DNA from: Aurelia coerulea
Lineage: Eukaryota > Cnidaria > Scyphozoa > Semaeostomeae > Ulmaridae
Assembly: GCA_039566865.1 (NCBI GenBank)
Contig: CM076955.1
Coordinates: forward strand, 870,501 to 934,500
DNA: 64,000 bases
Direction of reading: 5' to 3'
This document shows, one piece after another, positions 1 through 10,963 of this stretch. The notes beneath the pieces are model-generated. The model was given only the letters and a program-made list of their open reading frames with translations, was not told where the DNA came from and searched no databases. Positions within the stretch are counted from its first letter, which is position 1. Every line of letters starts with the position of its first letter. Both the position numbers and the translations under genes were made by a program.

Positions 1-783
1 GCCAAGGAATATGAATTTACCACCGAGCCAAGCTCGCCAGGGTATGCTCAAAGCAACGGCAAAGCAGAAAATGCGGTCAAAACTGCAAAGATTCTGATGA
101 AAAAAGCAGCTGAATCTGGCAATGATTTCTATCTTGTGCTGCTTGAATGGCGAAACACGCCCTCTGAGGGGATGGACAGCTCTCCTTCCCAGCGTATTTT
201 CAGCAGAAGAGCCAAAACTCTGCTTCCCATGTCCAAGAAGCTCCTCAAACCAAAGGTCGTCACAGGTGTTCAAGAAAAACTTCGCCAGAGGAAAGAGATA
301 CAGTCAAAGTATTATAACAGAGGCACAAAGGAGCTTAGCACATTAAGGAAGGATGATGTGGTTCGGATCAAACCAAGCAATAATGACAGAACAGGCCGCT
401 GGACCAAAGGCTGTGTCACAGATCAAGTTGGTGTAAGATCTTATAATGTAAAAACAGAAGATGGAAAGATCTTTAGACGAAATCGAAAGTTTCTACGCCA
501 AACCAAAGAGCCATTCAACGCTGATGAAGAAGATTCAATCGTTTTCCCAAGAAGAGAGCAAGGAGCGGTGACTCAACCTCTTAAGGACCACCAACCGGAA
601 GTGGAGCCATTGGATCCGCAAGAAGCACCTCACTTACGACCTGATGATGTTGACGCAGAGACAGCCGCCAACGGACCTGCTGAGACAAGATTCGATCACA
701 GGCAATTGAACTTTTACCAACCAGTAACGACAAGAAGTGGCAGAAGAGTAATTCGGCCTGACTACCTTGCTGGACACAAATGA
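1..783 (+). CDS. LTR retrotransposon pol, integrase C-terminal part (partial)
   Basis: The frame is open from base 1 to the TGA at 781-783, so the 5' part is cut by the window edge. Near the start it reads SSPGYAQSNGKAEN, the end of a retroviral-type integrase core; the Glu in GKAEN (bases 67-69) fits the last acid of the DDE triad. It is followed by an RNTPSEG..SPSQRIF motif typical of Ty3/Gypsy integrases in animals, then a basic linker, an SH3-like stretch (RKDDVVRIKPSN, GRWTKGCV) and a charged tail. A purine tract and LTR-like start follow at 846. The element lies upstream of the first visible RGS exon on the same strand, so it may sit inside an RGS intron. The reading frame is intact here; whether the element is active cannot be judged. 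Confidence 0.85.
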   Translation, partial: AKEYEFTTEPSSPGYAQSNGKAENAVKTAKILMKKAAESGNDFYLVLLEWRNTPSEGMDSSPSQRIFSRRAKTLLPMSKKLLKPKVVTGVQEKLRQRKEIQSKYYNRGTKELSTLRKDDVVRIKPSNNDRTGRWTKGCVTDQVGVRSYNVKTEDGKIFRRNRKFLRQTKEPFNADEEDSIVFPRREQGAVTQPLKDHQPEVEPLDPQEAPHLRPDDVDAETAANGPAETRFDHRQLNFYQPVTTRSGRRVIRPDYLAGHK

Positions 784-845
784 TTAACAAACTTTAAAGA
801 CAATTAATTTCTCTTTATATTACAGTTCCTTTGGTTGTTTTTGTT

Positions 846-950
846 GGAGGAAAGGTGTAACATTATTAGCCTCGTTTGAATGTTCTGTTGGGCATGCGCC
901 CTTGTTGTTGTTAGTTTAGAGCACGAGACGGAGAAAATGGAGAACTTATG
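846..950 (+). mobile_element. Polypurine tract and start of a 3' LTR (truncated)
   Basis: GGAGGAAAGG at 846-855 is directly followed by TGTAACATT, the usual TG start of an LTR, 63 bases after the pol stop codon. This is where a Ty3/Gypsy element places its plus-strand primer and 3' LTR. I cannot find the LTR end; RGS exon sequence begins at 997, so the LTR is short or truncated. Confidence 0.5.
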
Positions 951-996
951 AAATGAAACTTGTTTGTTTATTATTACTTGCTGGAAACCTTTACAG

Positions 997-3900
997 CAAT
1001 CTCGCTCAGAGAGCTATTATCTGACAGAAAAGGAATTGAAGAATTCGAAGCTTTTCTCAAGAAAGAATTTAGCGAGGAAAACCTACGGTGAGTTTTGATT
1101 TTACAATCAATAGAAGGTTCGTTTTACCCATTTCAAGTTGTTTTTATTCCATCAAAAATTCACGAACATGTTACTAATTTCACTACCTACAAACTACGCT
1201 ACAATACTGCAGAGACGATGCCACAGGGAGCGAAATACTAAGTCTACCCTGCGGCCATTCAAGAGAAAATTAAAAGCTAAATAAAACTGCACCTTGTTTC
1301 CGACAGCATGTTAACTCTGTATCATGTAAGTTAGCTTGTTTTACTTCATAATGCAATGCAAGCTCAATGCCGATGCGGCCGTCATACTTGCCCTTCTCAA
1401 TAATTCATTTTTATAATCATCTTTCCAAATCTCTTACTTCTAACCTCTGATCTCAGTGGAAGACAGGGGTAGGGTGATTAAGTATATTTTATAACTGTTT
1501 TACGAAAAGAGAAATCCCTTGAGCTTAGTCACATTTTGTCTTTGTCTCGAAAGAAATTTACGATCATGTACTGAAAATTTAATTTCGATGATAAAACCAC
1601 GAGCCTCCTTAACGTAATTTTTTATCTTCTTTATCTATGGTGGCCCTATCAGCTTATATAAAATATTGAATTCAATAAGATCAAAGCAAAATATACTAAG
1701 ATTGTTAGCAGTTAGCATAACTTTGTTATTAAGTTGCTCTTGCGGCCAGACCCACTTTGATAAAGATTCTCTTCGGTTTATGCTAGTCTGGCACCCAGGC
1801 CTTCATTGAATATTTTTAGAGTTCTGGACAACCTTGAGATCCCAATAGTTCTCTTTCAAGAGCTTTTTATGGCTCAAAACCCCTGAATAGTTCTGTAGAT
1901 AGGTGATGGGTGATTGATGTTTTAGGCGCCTTATACTAGGTGAGTTTAATAAACTCAAACGCCGGGCCTTTTTTGTTCACCCGGTACAAATTTTGTTTAT
2001 TGTTGCTGCAAACGAACCACTTAGTTCTGTGACATTCAATAGACCTTTTAGCTATTCTAAAACAACGTTCGAATCGAACGATCTACTGATACATGCTGAT
2101 GAATTTTCGAATGTGCACAATGGTGATAGAAGCTCCAACTTCACTCGATCGAACCTCGCGTAAAAATAATGCTCGATCCAGTCTCTTTTGTAGAATAGCT
2201 AAAAGGTCTATTGTTTTAAGAAAATAATCTTGACTCTGATTTCTCTTCCTAGATTTTGGCTTGATTGTGAAGATTTGAGATATGCTCCTAAATCAAAAGT
2301 GCCAAGTACTGTAATTAGGATTTATAGGTAAGTCAGATCATGGGCAATAATGCACCGTTGATGTGGCCTATATTATGATCAAAATTGTCTTTTTCTCACT
2401 GTGTTGTTTCTCTTCCACAAGATTGCAAGTACAGCGCTTGATAATGTTGCTACTCCTTCGTTCTTCTCTCATCACAACAAGGAATCAAATGCCGCCAATA
2501 TTCAAATACGGTTGGAGCTCCTACGCAGCGATACGTCTCATTTCAAACTTCCCTTTAAATAGTGACTAGTCACTATTTAATATAAATAGTCACTATTTAA
2601 AGGGAAGTTTGAAATGAGACATATCGCTGCGTAGGAGCTCCAACCGTTGCAACTGTATTTGAATATTGGCGGCATTTGATTCCTTGTGCAATCTTGTGAA
2701 AGAGAAACAACACAGTGAGTAAAAATACAATTTTGATCATAATATAGGCCACATCAACGGTGCATTATTGCCCGTGGTCAGATCTCTCAATTAACCATTT
2801 GAAAACTTTCTGGTTTGGCAGTGAATTTGGAATTATCTTTTGCTGCGAATTATCTGAAAATTATGTGCAATCGATCAACTACTCAGGCACAAGCTCTATG
2901 ATTGTGATTTAAAATATTTATTTTGATTTGTATTTGTAAATGTTACAATTATTCTAGTAAGGTGCGTTTTGCTTAGTTTGCATACAAAATTCTATTTTTC
3001 ATTTGAACACAGTTCAATCCAACTGGAAATTTTGAATGCGAAACAAGCTTTTTTGCAGACCTGTACCAGTTTTGGTCTGTGTTTCTTAAATTTGCAATTC
3101 TTGTATGCGGGACACTACTGTATTGATATAAATGATTTTCTCAGTTCATATTTTCTGGATTCCCTGGTACAAATCTTTAACTCAATTTTTTATCAAATTT
3201 TAGAGATTTCATGGCACGGGGTGCACGATTTGAAGTAAACGTGGACAACAAAGCAATGACGACGATCACTGAAGGAATTAGAACTCCATCAAGATATGCT
3301 TTTGACTTAGCTCAAGTGAGATTCAATATTTTCTAAATCATTTATAAAACAAGCCAACCTTTCCAAACCAAAAAATTAAATTTCCCTTTGAAGAATTGCT
3401 AATATCTCTTCGGGTATTGACATGAGTGAAAGAACACCATGTGTGTGGTGTATCAGTGTGAAATTTGTATCGATGGCAAGCCACCTTAACCTATTGTTTG
3501 TGTATTTTCAACTTAATTTTACTTGATATTGAGCCACCTTATCGCTGTTCCCCGAATTCAAGATTTCTTCGAAGTGAACCACCCTAAGTGCAGATCCTCG
3601 TGTTGGAAGTTGACCGTTAAGGTTGCTCTGTACTTTGAAGGTGGCTCAGTGTTGGAAGGGAAGGAATGTTGATTTGCTGACCAGCGATAAGGTGGCTCAA
3701 AACCCTTGAAGTCAAATTATAATTATTATTTGAAAATTATATCATTATTTATTATTAAACTATATAAATTACAGAAGATTTTAGCATTTTCAACCCAGGT
3801 AGCACAGTTTCTTAAAGGGAATCGACATGTTAAAAGCTGGCTCGAGTCAAGTTAGAATATAGTCCATTGTATTCGGTATTTCGATACGTGCCGTTTCATT

Positions 3901-6815
3901 GTGTAGCTAAAGAAACCATTGGGTTTGTGGGCATTTCTTTAGCTTATCCATAGTGGCTGCGAGATAAAGCTATATCGATTCCTTTTAACTTTCCAAAAGT
4001 TGAGCCTAAGCCGTTTCTTATAAGCTGTTACTTCAGGAGGAAAGTGCAGTTTTATTATAAATTGGAGGCCAAGAACGACGATAAAAAAATCATGTTCATG
4101 TTATTTGATACTTCTATTCCATTGCAAAATCCATTATTCAGAAGCTATTACTTACAAAATATGAGTGTGTACCTTTGATGAAATTTCACTCCCTTGGTGA
4201 TCTTTGGACATCAGAAAGACACCTTTTCTGACAAGACCAAAACGAACAGCTGACTATATCCAAATGAAAATATCTTTCAAATCAAATTTTCAAACTCATG
4301 TTTCCGTTTGTAACTGGTAACATCATTCAAAATTACAAATATAGGCGGTCCTTTGAGAGCCATTTGACTATTACTTAGACCAACCAAATATGCACTTAAG
4401 GTGTTTATTTTTAGATAAACGAACTTTGGCTATTTTTATTTGATTAGTTTAAGAAATAAGCAATATGCGAAGCACTTCTTATGCCGTAAACAAACTACTT
4501 TTAGAAGATTGGCCGAAAGTAATGAAAAGGATGTAATGCTAACGCTTTTGTTGGCTAAATAAAACCGAGATTTTGAGAATTTGATAATCTCTTTGGGAAC
4601 AAACTTTGACATAAAACTACCGTGTGTGCAGTAATATTTCCTCTTGCTTGCAAAATCTAGCAGAACAGAAAAACAGGATTTGAAAATGTATTCAACTTCT
4701 TAATCCAACTCATACCTCGAAGCTTTGGTTCCAAATATTTAAATCATTGAAAATGTGGGTGTAAAATTCTGTGACCTATTTCTTTTAATTGAATGGCTTG
4801 AAAGAAAGTATAGCTACTTGTCCATAATTCTACCGTTGGACGTTTCAGAAATCTTGAATATTTTTCGAAATTACAGCGCATTTTATAATTCAACTCATTT
4901 GAGTATGTAACGTCATGAAATGTCTAAATCGTATTCTACAAGAATGAAAGACTTTCGCTCGATACAATATCACAGATATTCATACACTATTGTTCATTGG
5001 AAATTTTTTTCTTGAATACAAAATTGTTCCTCACCCCTTCCTTCGATAATTTGATGATGATTCGATGGTGATTTAATGGTGATTCGTTGACGATTTGACG
5101 ATGATTCGATGATGATTCGATGATGATTCAATGACGATTCGATGACGATTCGATGATGATTCGATGATGATTCGATGATGATTTGATGATCATTCAATAA
5201 TGATTCGATGATGATTCTTTGATGATTCGATTATGATTCGAGAACGATTCGATGATGATTCGATGACGATTCGATGATGATTCGATGATGATTCGATGAT
5301 GATTTGATGATGATTCGATGATGATTCGATGATGATTCAATGACGATTCGATTATGATTCGAGAACGATTCGATGATGATTCGATGATGATTCGATGATG
5401 ATTCGATGATGATTCGATGATGATTCGATGATGATTCGATGATGATTCGATGATGATTCGATGATGATTCAATGATTATTCGATAGTGATTCGATGATTT
5501 TTCGACCATTATTAGTTGATAGATATAACTCGAAGATTTATTTGATCAATATATAACATACAAATGTTTTTTTCAGAATCAGATTTTCAATTTGATGAAC
5601 ACAGACAGTTATCCACGATTTTTGAAATCGCAGCAATATAAAGATCTTGTTGAAAGAGCAAAGTCAGAGAAGGCATCAAGCGCAAGGAAGTCAAACAACA
5701 GGTAAGAATCAACAGGAAGTCAAACAACAAATTCGTACTCAAGGAAATTTACTGAAATTGCTAGAGCTGAGAAAATACCAGATAAGTCAATGTAAGCTTT
5801 CGCGGTTTGACAAAAGCACAGAAAGGCCTAATAATTTACTTTTCATTGACATTCAAATCATTTTTTTGAAACTGGCACTTGTGTTGAATTTTAGATTTCA
5901 ATGCCAAGCAAATATAGGACCAGAATCGAACATGGAATTCTCGTTCCCACACAAAACCCTACCGGGCATTTTCCTAATTTCTGGGTGTAAATGATGAGTG
6001 ATTTTGCAAAACAGAATGTTTGCATCTGAGGTAGCCTTTGACTGATAGATTAACAATTCTGTTTTGAATATTAATCGTACGCCTTTTATTCCACAGCCTG
6101 ATAAACATCTTAACTTATTTTTGACCTACCCGTTTTATTTTATTCTGTATCATTCTTGTAGATTGCTGAATGCTGCCAGAGGCTTTGTAAACCGTCCATC
6201 ATTAACAGACATATTTTCAAATAACCAAAAAGAACATCGGAAATTGGGTCGAAGTAGTAGTGACTTCCAGCCATCTATTACAGTCTCCAGACCTTGTGAT
6301 GCTCAGCTGAGTACGAGTTTTGGTCAAAGTTGTTGGTACCTTCAACCGAAACCAACTTTGGATAGATCGTGTTCTGAAAGTGATCTCACAAAACTGGATG
6401 AACGATCAAACCCTGCATCCCCTATCCCACACCGAGCTTGTCTGAATGCTCTCAAATTAAAAGGCTTGCCTGTTTTAAAGTTATCACGTTCTGTAACACC
6501 AAGTGCATCTCCTGGTGGAAGTCCGTCGCATTCTGGACCAAGCAGTCGAAAACAATCCCCTTGTGGCTCTCCAGGTCCTGGTAGAAAGAAATTCGGGTCT
6601 TTGAAGGATTCTGATAAGAAGTAAGTATTTTTTATTTGATCCCTGAAATTGAGCCTTAATCCCAGCTTCATGAAGGACATTTTCGTTGAAAAACCGGTTT
6701 CTTATGGGTTAAGAGGCTGCCATAACCTATCCTTGCCACAAGCACGCACTACGTGCTATGGCTTAGAGACTATATCGTTTCTTGGGTGTAGATTATGGCA
6801 GGCACTTTCAGGCAC

Positions 6816-6864
<49 letters not shown>

Positions 6865-7964
6865 CCCTGACGCAAATTTACCTAGAGAAATTTTCATGAT
6901 GGGTAAAATAATCAAATTTGGACCTTTTTTAAAGAGTAGAAACTTTGTTTTTCACCCTGTAATTCTGCACAAACTACCAGGTACAAGTTTTTTGATTTTT
7001 TTTATTCACTCAGGAATTACGATAAATATTTGTTTGTTTATTTTTTTTGATTTTTTTTTGTTACCAAATATATACACATACAACTAATCTAAATCGAATC
7101 TACTAACAAAAGGAAAAATGACTAAGGAAATTAATACGTAAATACAGAAGATAAATATCAAAACTACATGGACATAAATGGACAAAATCTACATGATATC
7201 ATTACTAACATTACTTACGAAATTACTATACAATACTACTGAAACGATACCCCGAGAAGCAAAAGGCTGTGACTACCCCGAGGCCATTTAGACACAGAGC
7301 TAAAAACTGCTATAGTTTGTCTCAAATTACTTGCCACGAGAAATGTCTGCGATCAAATCGACTGAAGTGTTTTGGATGGGTAATTTTTGGGCATTATCGC
7401 CAATATTACATGGCATCTCATTCGAGACTGATGTTGAAATACAAGGCTAAAAAAATGGGACATGCAACATGGTGGTTGTGGTTATAATGGAGTTTGAAAT
7501 TTTCGAATCAAATCGACCAGACTTGTGAATGAATTTTAGAGTTAGCAGGAGTATGTTTTTTTAAAAGTTCGTTGGGAAAAGTTTTATCACCATACAACGA
7601 GATCTGCATAAGAGTATTATTTTGGAGATTGGTATATCCATACAGTCGTAGTAAAGCAAAAACTCCAGTGGGAAGATCTCTGCGTGGTACTGCAAGGGAA
7701 TTTTTTGTTGTGAACAAAAAGTACTGCATATATTGCCATCAAAGGCAAAAAAGGCACTTTTCAGTTTCTTTTTACGGATTTGACAGAAATTTCAAGATTT
7801 GTGTGGAGGTGACATTGTTTATCCTTTTGCCTTGTAGATCAAGTCCTCTGTGTGTGAATGACCTTAATGAGAAGTTGAATGCAGTTAAGAAGAACAGAGA
7901 TATCGAAGAAACAGAAGATTTAAATGATTGGCACTGGGAAAAAGTATCACATGATTTCTTCTAA
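997..7964 (+). CDS. RGS-domain protein, RGS10/12/14-like, 3' part of gene
   Basis: Six exons join in frame: 997-1087, 2253-2327, 3204-3315, 5577-5701, 6162-6620, 7838-7964 (stop TAA at 7962-7964), about 328 residues. All introns are GT-AG. The first four exons encode a full RGS fold: SLRELLSDRKG, FLKKEFSEENLRFWLDCEDL, then an NVDNKAM helix, and NQIFNLMNTDSYPRFLKS. The EEN and DSYxRFLKS motifs contact G-alpha in this family and are intact, so GTPase-activating function on Gi/o-type G-alpha is expected; closeness to RGS10/12/14 is judged by eye. The exon at 6162 encodes a Ser/Pro-rich tail with SRSVTP and GSPSHSGPSSRK stretches, likely phosphorylated and disordered. The last exon ends in NDWHWEKVSHDFF. 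I see no Ras-binding or GoLoco motif. The 5' exons lie outside the window. Introns hold MITEs, a minisatellite and LINE pieces. Confidence 0.88.
1165..1270 (-). mobile_element. LINE 3'-UTR fragment
   Basis: A block reading CAATACTGCAGAGACGATG followed by GTCTACCCTGCGGCCATT recurs at about 7195-7300 and 41960-42070, there adjoining - strand LINE reading frames. This copy lies in the first visible RGS intron and keeps only the tail. Confidence 0.45.
2037..2213. mobile_element. MITE, CAATAGACC family, copy 1
   Basis: This 177-bp element has matching ends CAATAGACCTTTTAGCTA and TAGCTAAAAGGTCTATTG and the interior landmark TTTTCGAATGTGCACAATG. Other copies are at 9770, 13420 (partial), 38606, 43751 and 48401 (partial). 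No clear target-site duplication is visible. It lies in an RGS intron. Confidence 0.8.
2339..2776. mobile_element. Long hairpin MITE with 7-8 bp target duplication
   Basis: This 438-bp near-perfect inverted repeat has ends CATGGGCAATAATGCACCG and, reversed, CACGGGCAATAATGCACCG. The arms meet around 2555-2600 at ACTATTTAAAGGG copies. GTCAGAT(C) flanks it at 2332 and 2777, giving a 7-8 bp duplication that would suit a hAT-type transposase. It begins 11 bases after the end of RGS exon 2253-2327. A decayed relative is at 17370-17552. Confidence 0.88.
3529..3700. mobile_element. Inverted-repeat element, GAGCCACCTTATCGCTG ends
   Basis: TTGAGCCACCTTATCGCTG at 3529 and CAGCGATAAGGTGGCTCAA ending at 3700 are perfect inverted repeats around about 130 bp. 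A related fragment, GCAAGCCACCTTAACC, lies just upstream at 3478. It is in an RGS intron. Its class is not resolved. Confidence 0.7.
3816..3984. mobile_element. TTAA-flanked MITE, AGGGAATCGACA family
   Basis: TTAA lies at 3812-3815 and 3985-3988. The ends AGGGAATCGACATG and, reversed, AAGGAATCGATATA match over most positions. TTAA duplication is used by the piggyBac and Kolobok superfamilies. Relatives are at 18476, 38164 and 38909. Confidence 0.65.
4720..4975. mobile_element. Fragment of dispersed hairpin family (see 40666)
   Basis: GGTGTAAAATTCTGTGACC, GGCTTGAAAGAAAGTATAGC and TCAGAAATCTTGAATATTTT match one arm of the fuller element at 40666-41161. Similar pieces occur at about 12660-12900, 14785-14990, 15810-15960 and 16925-17130. 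Confidence 0.5.
5045..5510. repeat. 12-bp minisatellite in RGS intron
   Basis: About 460 bp made of a TTCGATGATGAT-type 12-bp unit with scattered substitutions (GATGACGAT, GATTATGAT, GAGAACGAT). Because 12 is divisible by three, several stop-free frames run through it, mostly on the - strand with a monotonous His/Arg/Ile/Ser composition. These are not genes. It ends 66 bases before the acceptor of exon 5577-5701. Confidence 0.9.
6649..6865 (+). mobile_element. LINE reverse-transcriptase C-terminal remnant
   Basis: The frame reads SLNPSFMKDIF, then SYGLRGCHNLSLPQ, then YGLETISFLGCRLWQAL. This is the familiar C-terminal segment of CR1/L2-like non-LTR retrotransposons (NPSFM-DIF, Y-LR, GxxxWNxLP). 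It runs directly into an AAT microsatellite tail and begins 28 bases after the end of RGS exon 6162-6620. Confidence 0.65.
6811..6864 (+). repeat. AAT microsatellite
   Basis: About 18 uninterrupted AAT/TAA triplets. The array directly follows the LINE remnant and may be its 3' tail. Confidence 0.95.
7020..7730 (-). mobile_element. LINE 3' end, reverse orientation, in RGS intron
   Basis: The - strand frame at 7729-7508 reads LRLYGYTNLQNNTLMQISLYGDKTFPNELL, resembling the last part of non-LTR retrotransposon polyproteins. The same pattern ([22 protein letters not shown]) is at 42373-42140. The following non-coding part (7300 down to 7020) shares ACAACTAATCTAAATCGAAT and the GGCCATTT block with the copies at 39190 and 41960. 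Confidence 0.6.
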
Positions 7965-8425
7965 GTATCACATGATTTCATCACAAGAAGCACGTGATTC
8001 AATATGAATGACATGAATGCAAAGCAAAATGCAGCAAAGAAGAATAAAGGCACAGCAGAAACAGAAGATTCGAATGACTGACATTGGGAAAAGGTATCAC
8101 ATGATTTCTTCTAAGTATCACATGATTTCATCACAAGAAGCACGTGATTCAATATGAATGCCATGAATGCAAAGCAAAATGCAGCAAAGAAGAATAAAGG
8201 TACGGCAGAAATAGAAGATTCGAATGACTGACATTGGGAAAAGGTATCACATGATTTCTTCTAAGTATCACATGATTTCATCACAAGAAGCACGTGATTC
8301 GATATTAATGCCATGAACGCAAAGCAAAATGCAGCAAAAAAGAATAAAGGTACGGCAGAAACAGAAGATTCGAATGACTGACATTGGGAAAAGGTATCAC
8401 ACGATTTCTTCTAATGTCTTGTGAT
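7860..8425 (+). repeat. 150-bp tandem array containing the last RGS coding exon
   Basis: Four units of exactly 150 bp can be phased on the ACAGAAGATT landmark at 7911, 8061, 8211 and 8361. Unit 1 is the terminal RGS coding sequence with its stop plus about 46 bases of 3' UTR. Units 2-4 repeat both parts (GAATGACTGACATTGGG replaces the coding AATGATTGGCACTGGG). In units 2-4 the coding AAGAACAGAGA has become AAGAATAAAGG, so AATAAA appears at 8043, 8193 and 8343. GTATCACATGATTTCTTCTAAG is conserved in every unit. Confidence 0.9.
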
Positions 8426-8696
8426 TTCGTTTTAGGAGACATATGATTCTCTGCAATGCAATAATAGGGGATGGACTGAGGTGGACATATCCACCCCACT
8501 TTTCTCAGGTTTATATTGCTCTTAAGTAAAAACGATGTAAAAAACATCAGGTATATCTTCTGGTATCCAATTCTATCCTTTGTCAACCCCACATTTTCAG
8601 GGCTGATGCCGCCCATAATCTGCAGCAAATCTAGCAATTGCTCAACTATAGGAATGGAGCTTTTATCGTTCGCATTTACGTCTATCGAGATTGGAT

Positions 8697-8887
8697 CACT
8701 GCAAAAAAAGGCCAAATTTCACAACGTTTTTACTTGGGGAAATTTCGGGGAAACAGACACTTTCCCCATAATTTCCCACGAGAGAAATGGAAATGTCCGT
8801 TTCCCTTCAATTTCCCAGATAAACGTGTCCGTTTCCCCTAAATTTCCATGCAGAAACTTAAGGGAAATTTTGATATTTCTTGCAGTG
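8697..8887. mobile_element. Inverted-repeat element, CACTGCAA ends
   Basis: CACTGCAAAAAAAGG and, reversed, CACTGCAAGAAATATC bound about 190 bp. The interior repeats TGTCCGTTTCCC in direct and inverted form. I could not define a target duplication. The 270 bp before it (8426-8696) hold nothing I recognise. Confidence 0.6.
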
Positions 8888-9474
8888 GATACTGGCTGGA
8901 TTCCAGCTTCTTTTGCTACCAAATATCCGATTAACCTTCTGCAATAAAGTTAAGGAGTTTAAAAAGACCAGCAGCCTTTGCCATCGTTTGTCTTTGTTTT
9001 TGTGAATTTCGTACAGTCAGTTATTCTGGAAGCTGTGCAGAGCAATTCACTGACTTCGTGCAAAGCATGTTGGTCTTTGTACTCCCTTTAAGGCTGGTAG
9101 AACCGGGCGGAACCTTCAAAAGCCGTAGCCTTCTTTGTTGCGTGAAGCAGATGCAGCTCATGTTTGCGTTTTCAGGTGGCTGTAAATTTGATGTAAACAA
9201 ACTCTGTTCATAGTGCAATCAATTAAAATTTATTTGTTTATTTGCAATGAAATATTGTGCAACATGCAGACAAGAAGATTCTTCGTAAATTTGCCCTAGA
9301 CCTGTGTCTTTGAAAAATAAATAAATATTGCAAATGTCAACTTGGCCATCATATCAGGCAGTTAATAATTGATTCGTGCCATTTTCTCATTCTAAACGAT
9401 GCACATTTTGAACCTGTCCATATTTGTGGTACACACAGCACAGTATCTCCTGATATGAAACAGTTCTAGATGAT

Positions 9475-9550
9475 CTAGCACATGATCTAGCATCAGTATC
9501 ACATGATTTAGCATAAGTATCACATGATTGCATATTAGAATCACATGCAC
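9475..9550 (+). repeat. Short repeats of TATCACATGATT
   Basis: ACATGATCTAGCA, GTATCACATGATTTAGCA and GTATCACATGATTGCA follow each other. They echo GTATCACATGATTT in the RGS 3' UTR array about 1.1 kb upstream. Confidence 0.5.
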
Positions 9551-9769
9551 TCGTATCCTTGCTATATTCCTGGGCTTGTCAATCAATTATTGATGTTGAT
9601 GTGTCATTGATAAGAGGGACATTCAATAATATAATGTTTTGAATATCTTGAGTCAGGGAAGACGTACAAATTCATTTGTAGATGCTGTGCAGTGCAGTAT
9701 ATGAAAAGATTGATTGTGATTTGCCACTAGATCAACATTCATTGACATTGAATTCGAATTAGCATGGGA

Positions 9770-9954
9770 AGAGACCTTTTAGCTATTCTGAAAAGAATCA
9801 GAATCGAACGATATTTTGCAACATTTTGTAGAATTTTCGAATGTGCACAATAACGATAGAAGCTCTAACGCAACTCGATCGAACCTCTCATTTAAAAATG
9901 TATAAAAATAACGCTCGATCCAGGCTCTTTTGTAGAATAGCTAAAAGGTCTATT
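9770..9954. mobile_element. MITE, CAATAGACC family, copy 2
   Basis: GAGACCTTTTAGCTATTCTG at the left and AGAATAGCTAAAAGGTCTATT at the right bound an interior with TTTTCGAATGTGCACAATA and CTCGATCGAACC, matching copies 1 and 5. The extreme left bases are mutated. Confidence 0.8.
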
Positions 9955-10648
9955 AGAGTATGAATTCAATAAAGCTGAATTCATATACAGGAAGCATTAA
10001 TGATTACCGCTGCCCAAATAAGGCCTGCGTCTGTCCGCCATAAGCCTCAGTCCTTGTATAGACAGTGTCAAGAAAGCACCTTTAGAATATATTCAGCTTC
10101 AGTAAAACAGACATTTTGATATATAAGGGAAAATAATTTAGGCCCAAATTTTGTATGTTGTATTAGAAATCTTAATTTGAATTTTTTATCAAGGTTTGAA
10201 GATCATTTTTAAACGAAAACTGTCTTCTTGTATCAAACTGCTACCTGTCAGCAACCAACGTCCCTCCTTTAATGGCACACTGTCGTGGCATTGATTGGAC
10301 GAATAAGACATTAAAATAATAGAATCAGGCTAGCTTCAGTAATTTCGCTACACACTGAAATTCATGAAGACGATAACGATCTGACTTTCTTCATTCTCGA
10401 AACAAAGTATGATCCGAGAACGTAAAGGCTTGTTGTTTATTTAGAGGTCAGGTCTTTGTTAGTAATTTCAACATCATGACAAGCCAATCACAGCCATGAC
10501 AGTGTGCCTGTAAAGCCCAACCAATGTGCCGAATAGGAAATATGCTATGGTAAATAGGCTTGTCTTTTAACGGAACAAATGAAAAAATTAACCAAAGTCA
10601 AACTTTCTATCATTTCAACAACAGCAGTGCCGATCCATATTTACCACA

Positions 10649-10963
10649 GGCCCCGGGGAGGGGGTACTCCCATACTTGACCTGACGGGATGTGCCGCTCA
10701 ACAGGGTGTCCTTTTGCGGTAAAAATTATGCGCCAGGGTGTCCTTTTCTGACGAAATTTATGCGACAGGGTATTATAATAGGTAATAAAATTATGCGACA
10801 GGGTATCACAAGCAAAAATCGCGTTCTACTCTGTTTTTGAGAGGCAAAATTTTATGCGACAGGGTACACTTTTGGCCCATTTTTTTATGCGACAGGGTGC
10901 AGGGTGTGGAGAGGTTTTCCACACACCCCTGTCACTTCCCTAGTCAAGTACCCCCTCCGGGCC
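10649..10963. mobile_element. Inverted-repeat element with GGGGGTACT ends
   Basis: GGCCCCGGGGAGGGGGTACT and, reversed, GGCCCGGAGGGGGTACTTGA bound about 315 bp. The interior holds several TTATGCGACAGGGT repeats. The target duplication is unclear (CCACA occurs at both edges). From 9955 to 10648 I see nothing else that I recognise. Confidence 0.75.

Noticed and set aside
2094..2115. CTGATGA, a hammerhead-ribozyme core motif
   Set aside because: The required GAAA and cleavage-site partners do not fall in a foldable arrangement; it is part of a MITE.
3008..3030. GTTCAATCC, resembling a tRNA B box
   Set aside because: No A box or cloverleaf at the right distance. I found no tRNA or rRNA gene in the window.
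4994..5509. Several long - strand frames rich in His, Arg, Ile and Ser
   Set aside because: They are translations of the 12-bp minisatellite; every frame without a stop in the unit stays open.
6342..6680. 112-codon - strand frame
   Set aside because: Antisense of the RGS exon 6162-6620, which has the correct splice phases and composition.
6811..6864. Poly-Asn or poly-Ile coding tract
   Set aside because: It is an AAT microsatellite following a LINE remnant in an intron.
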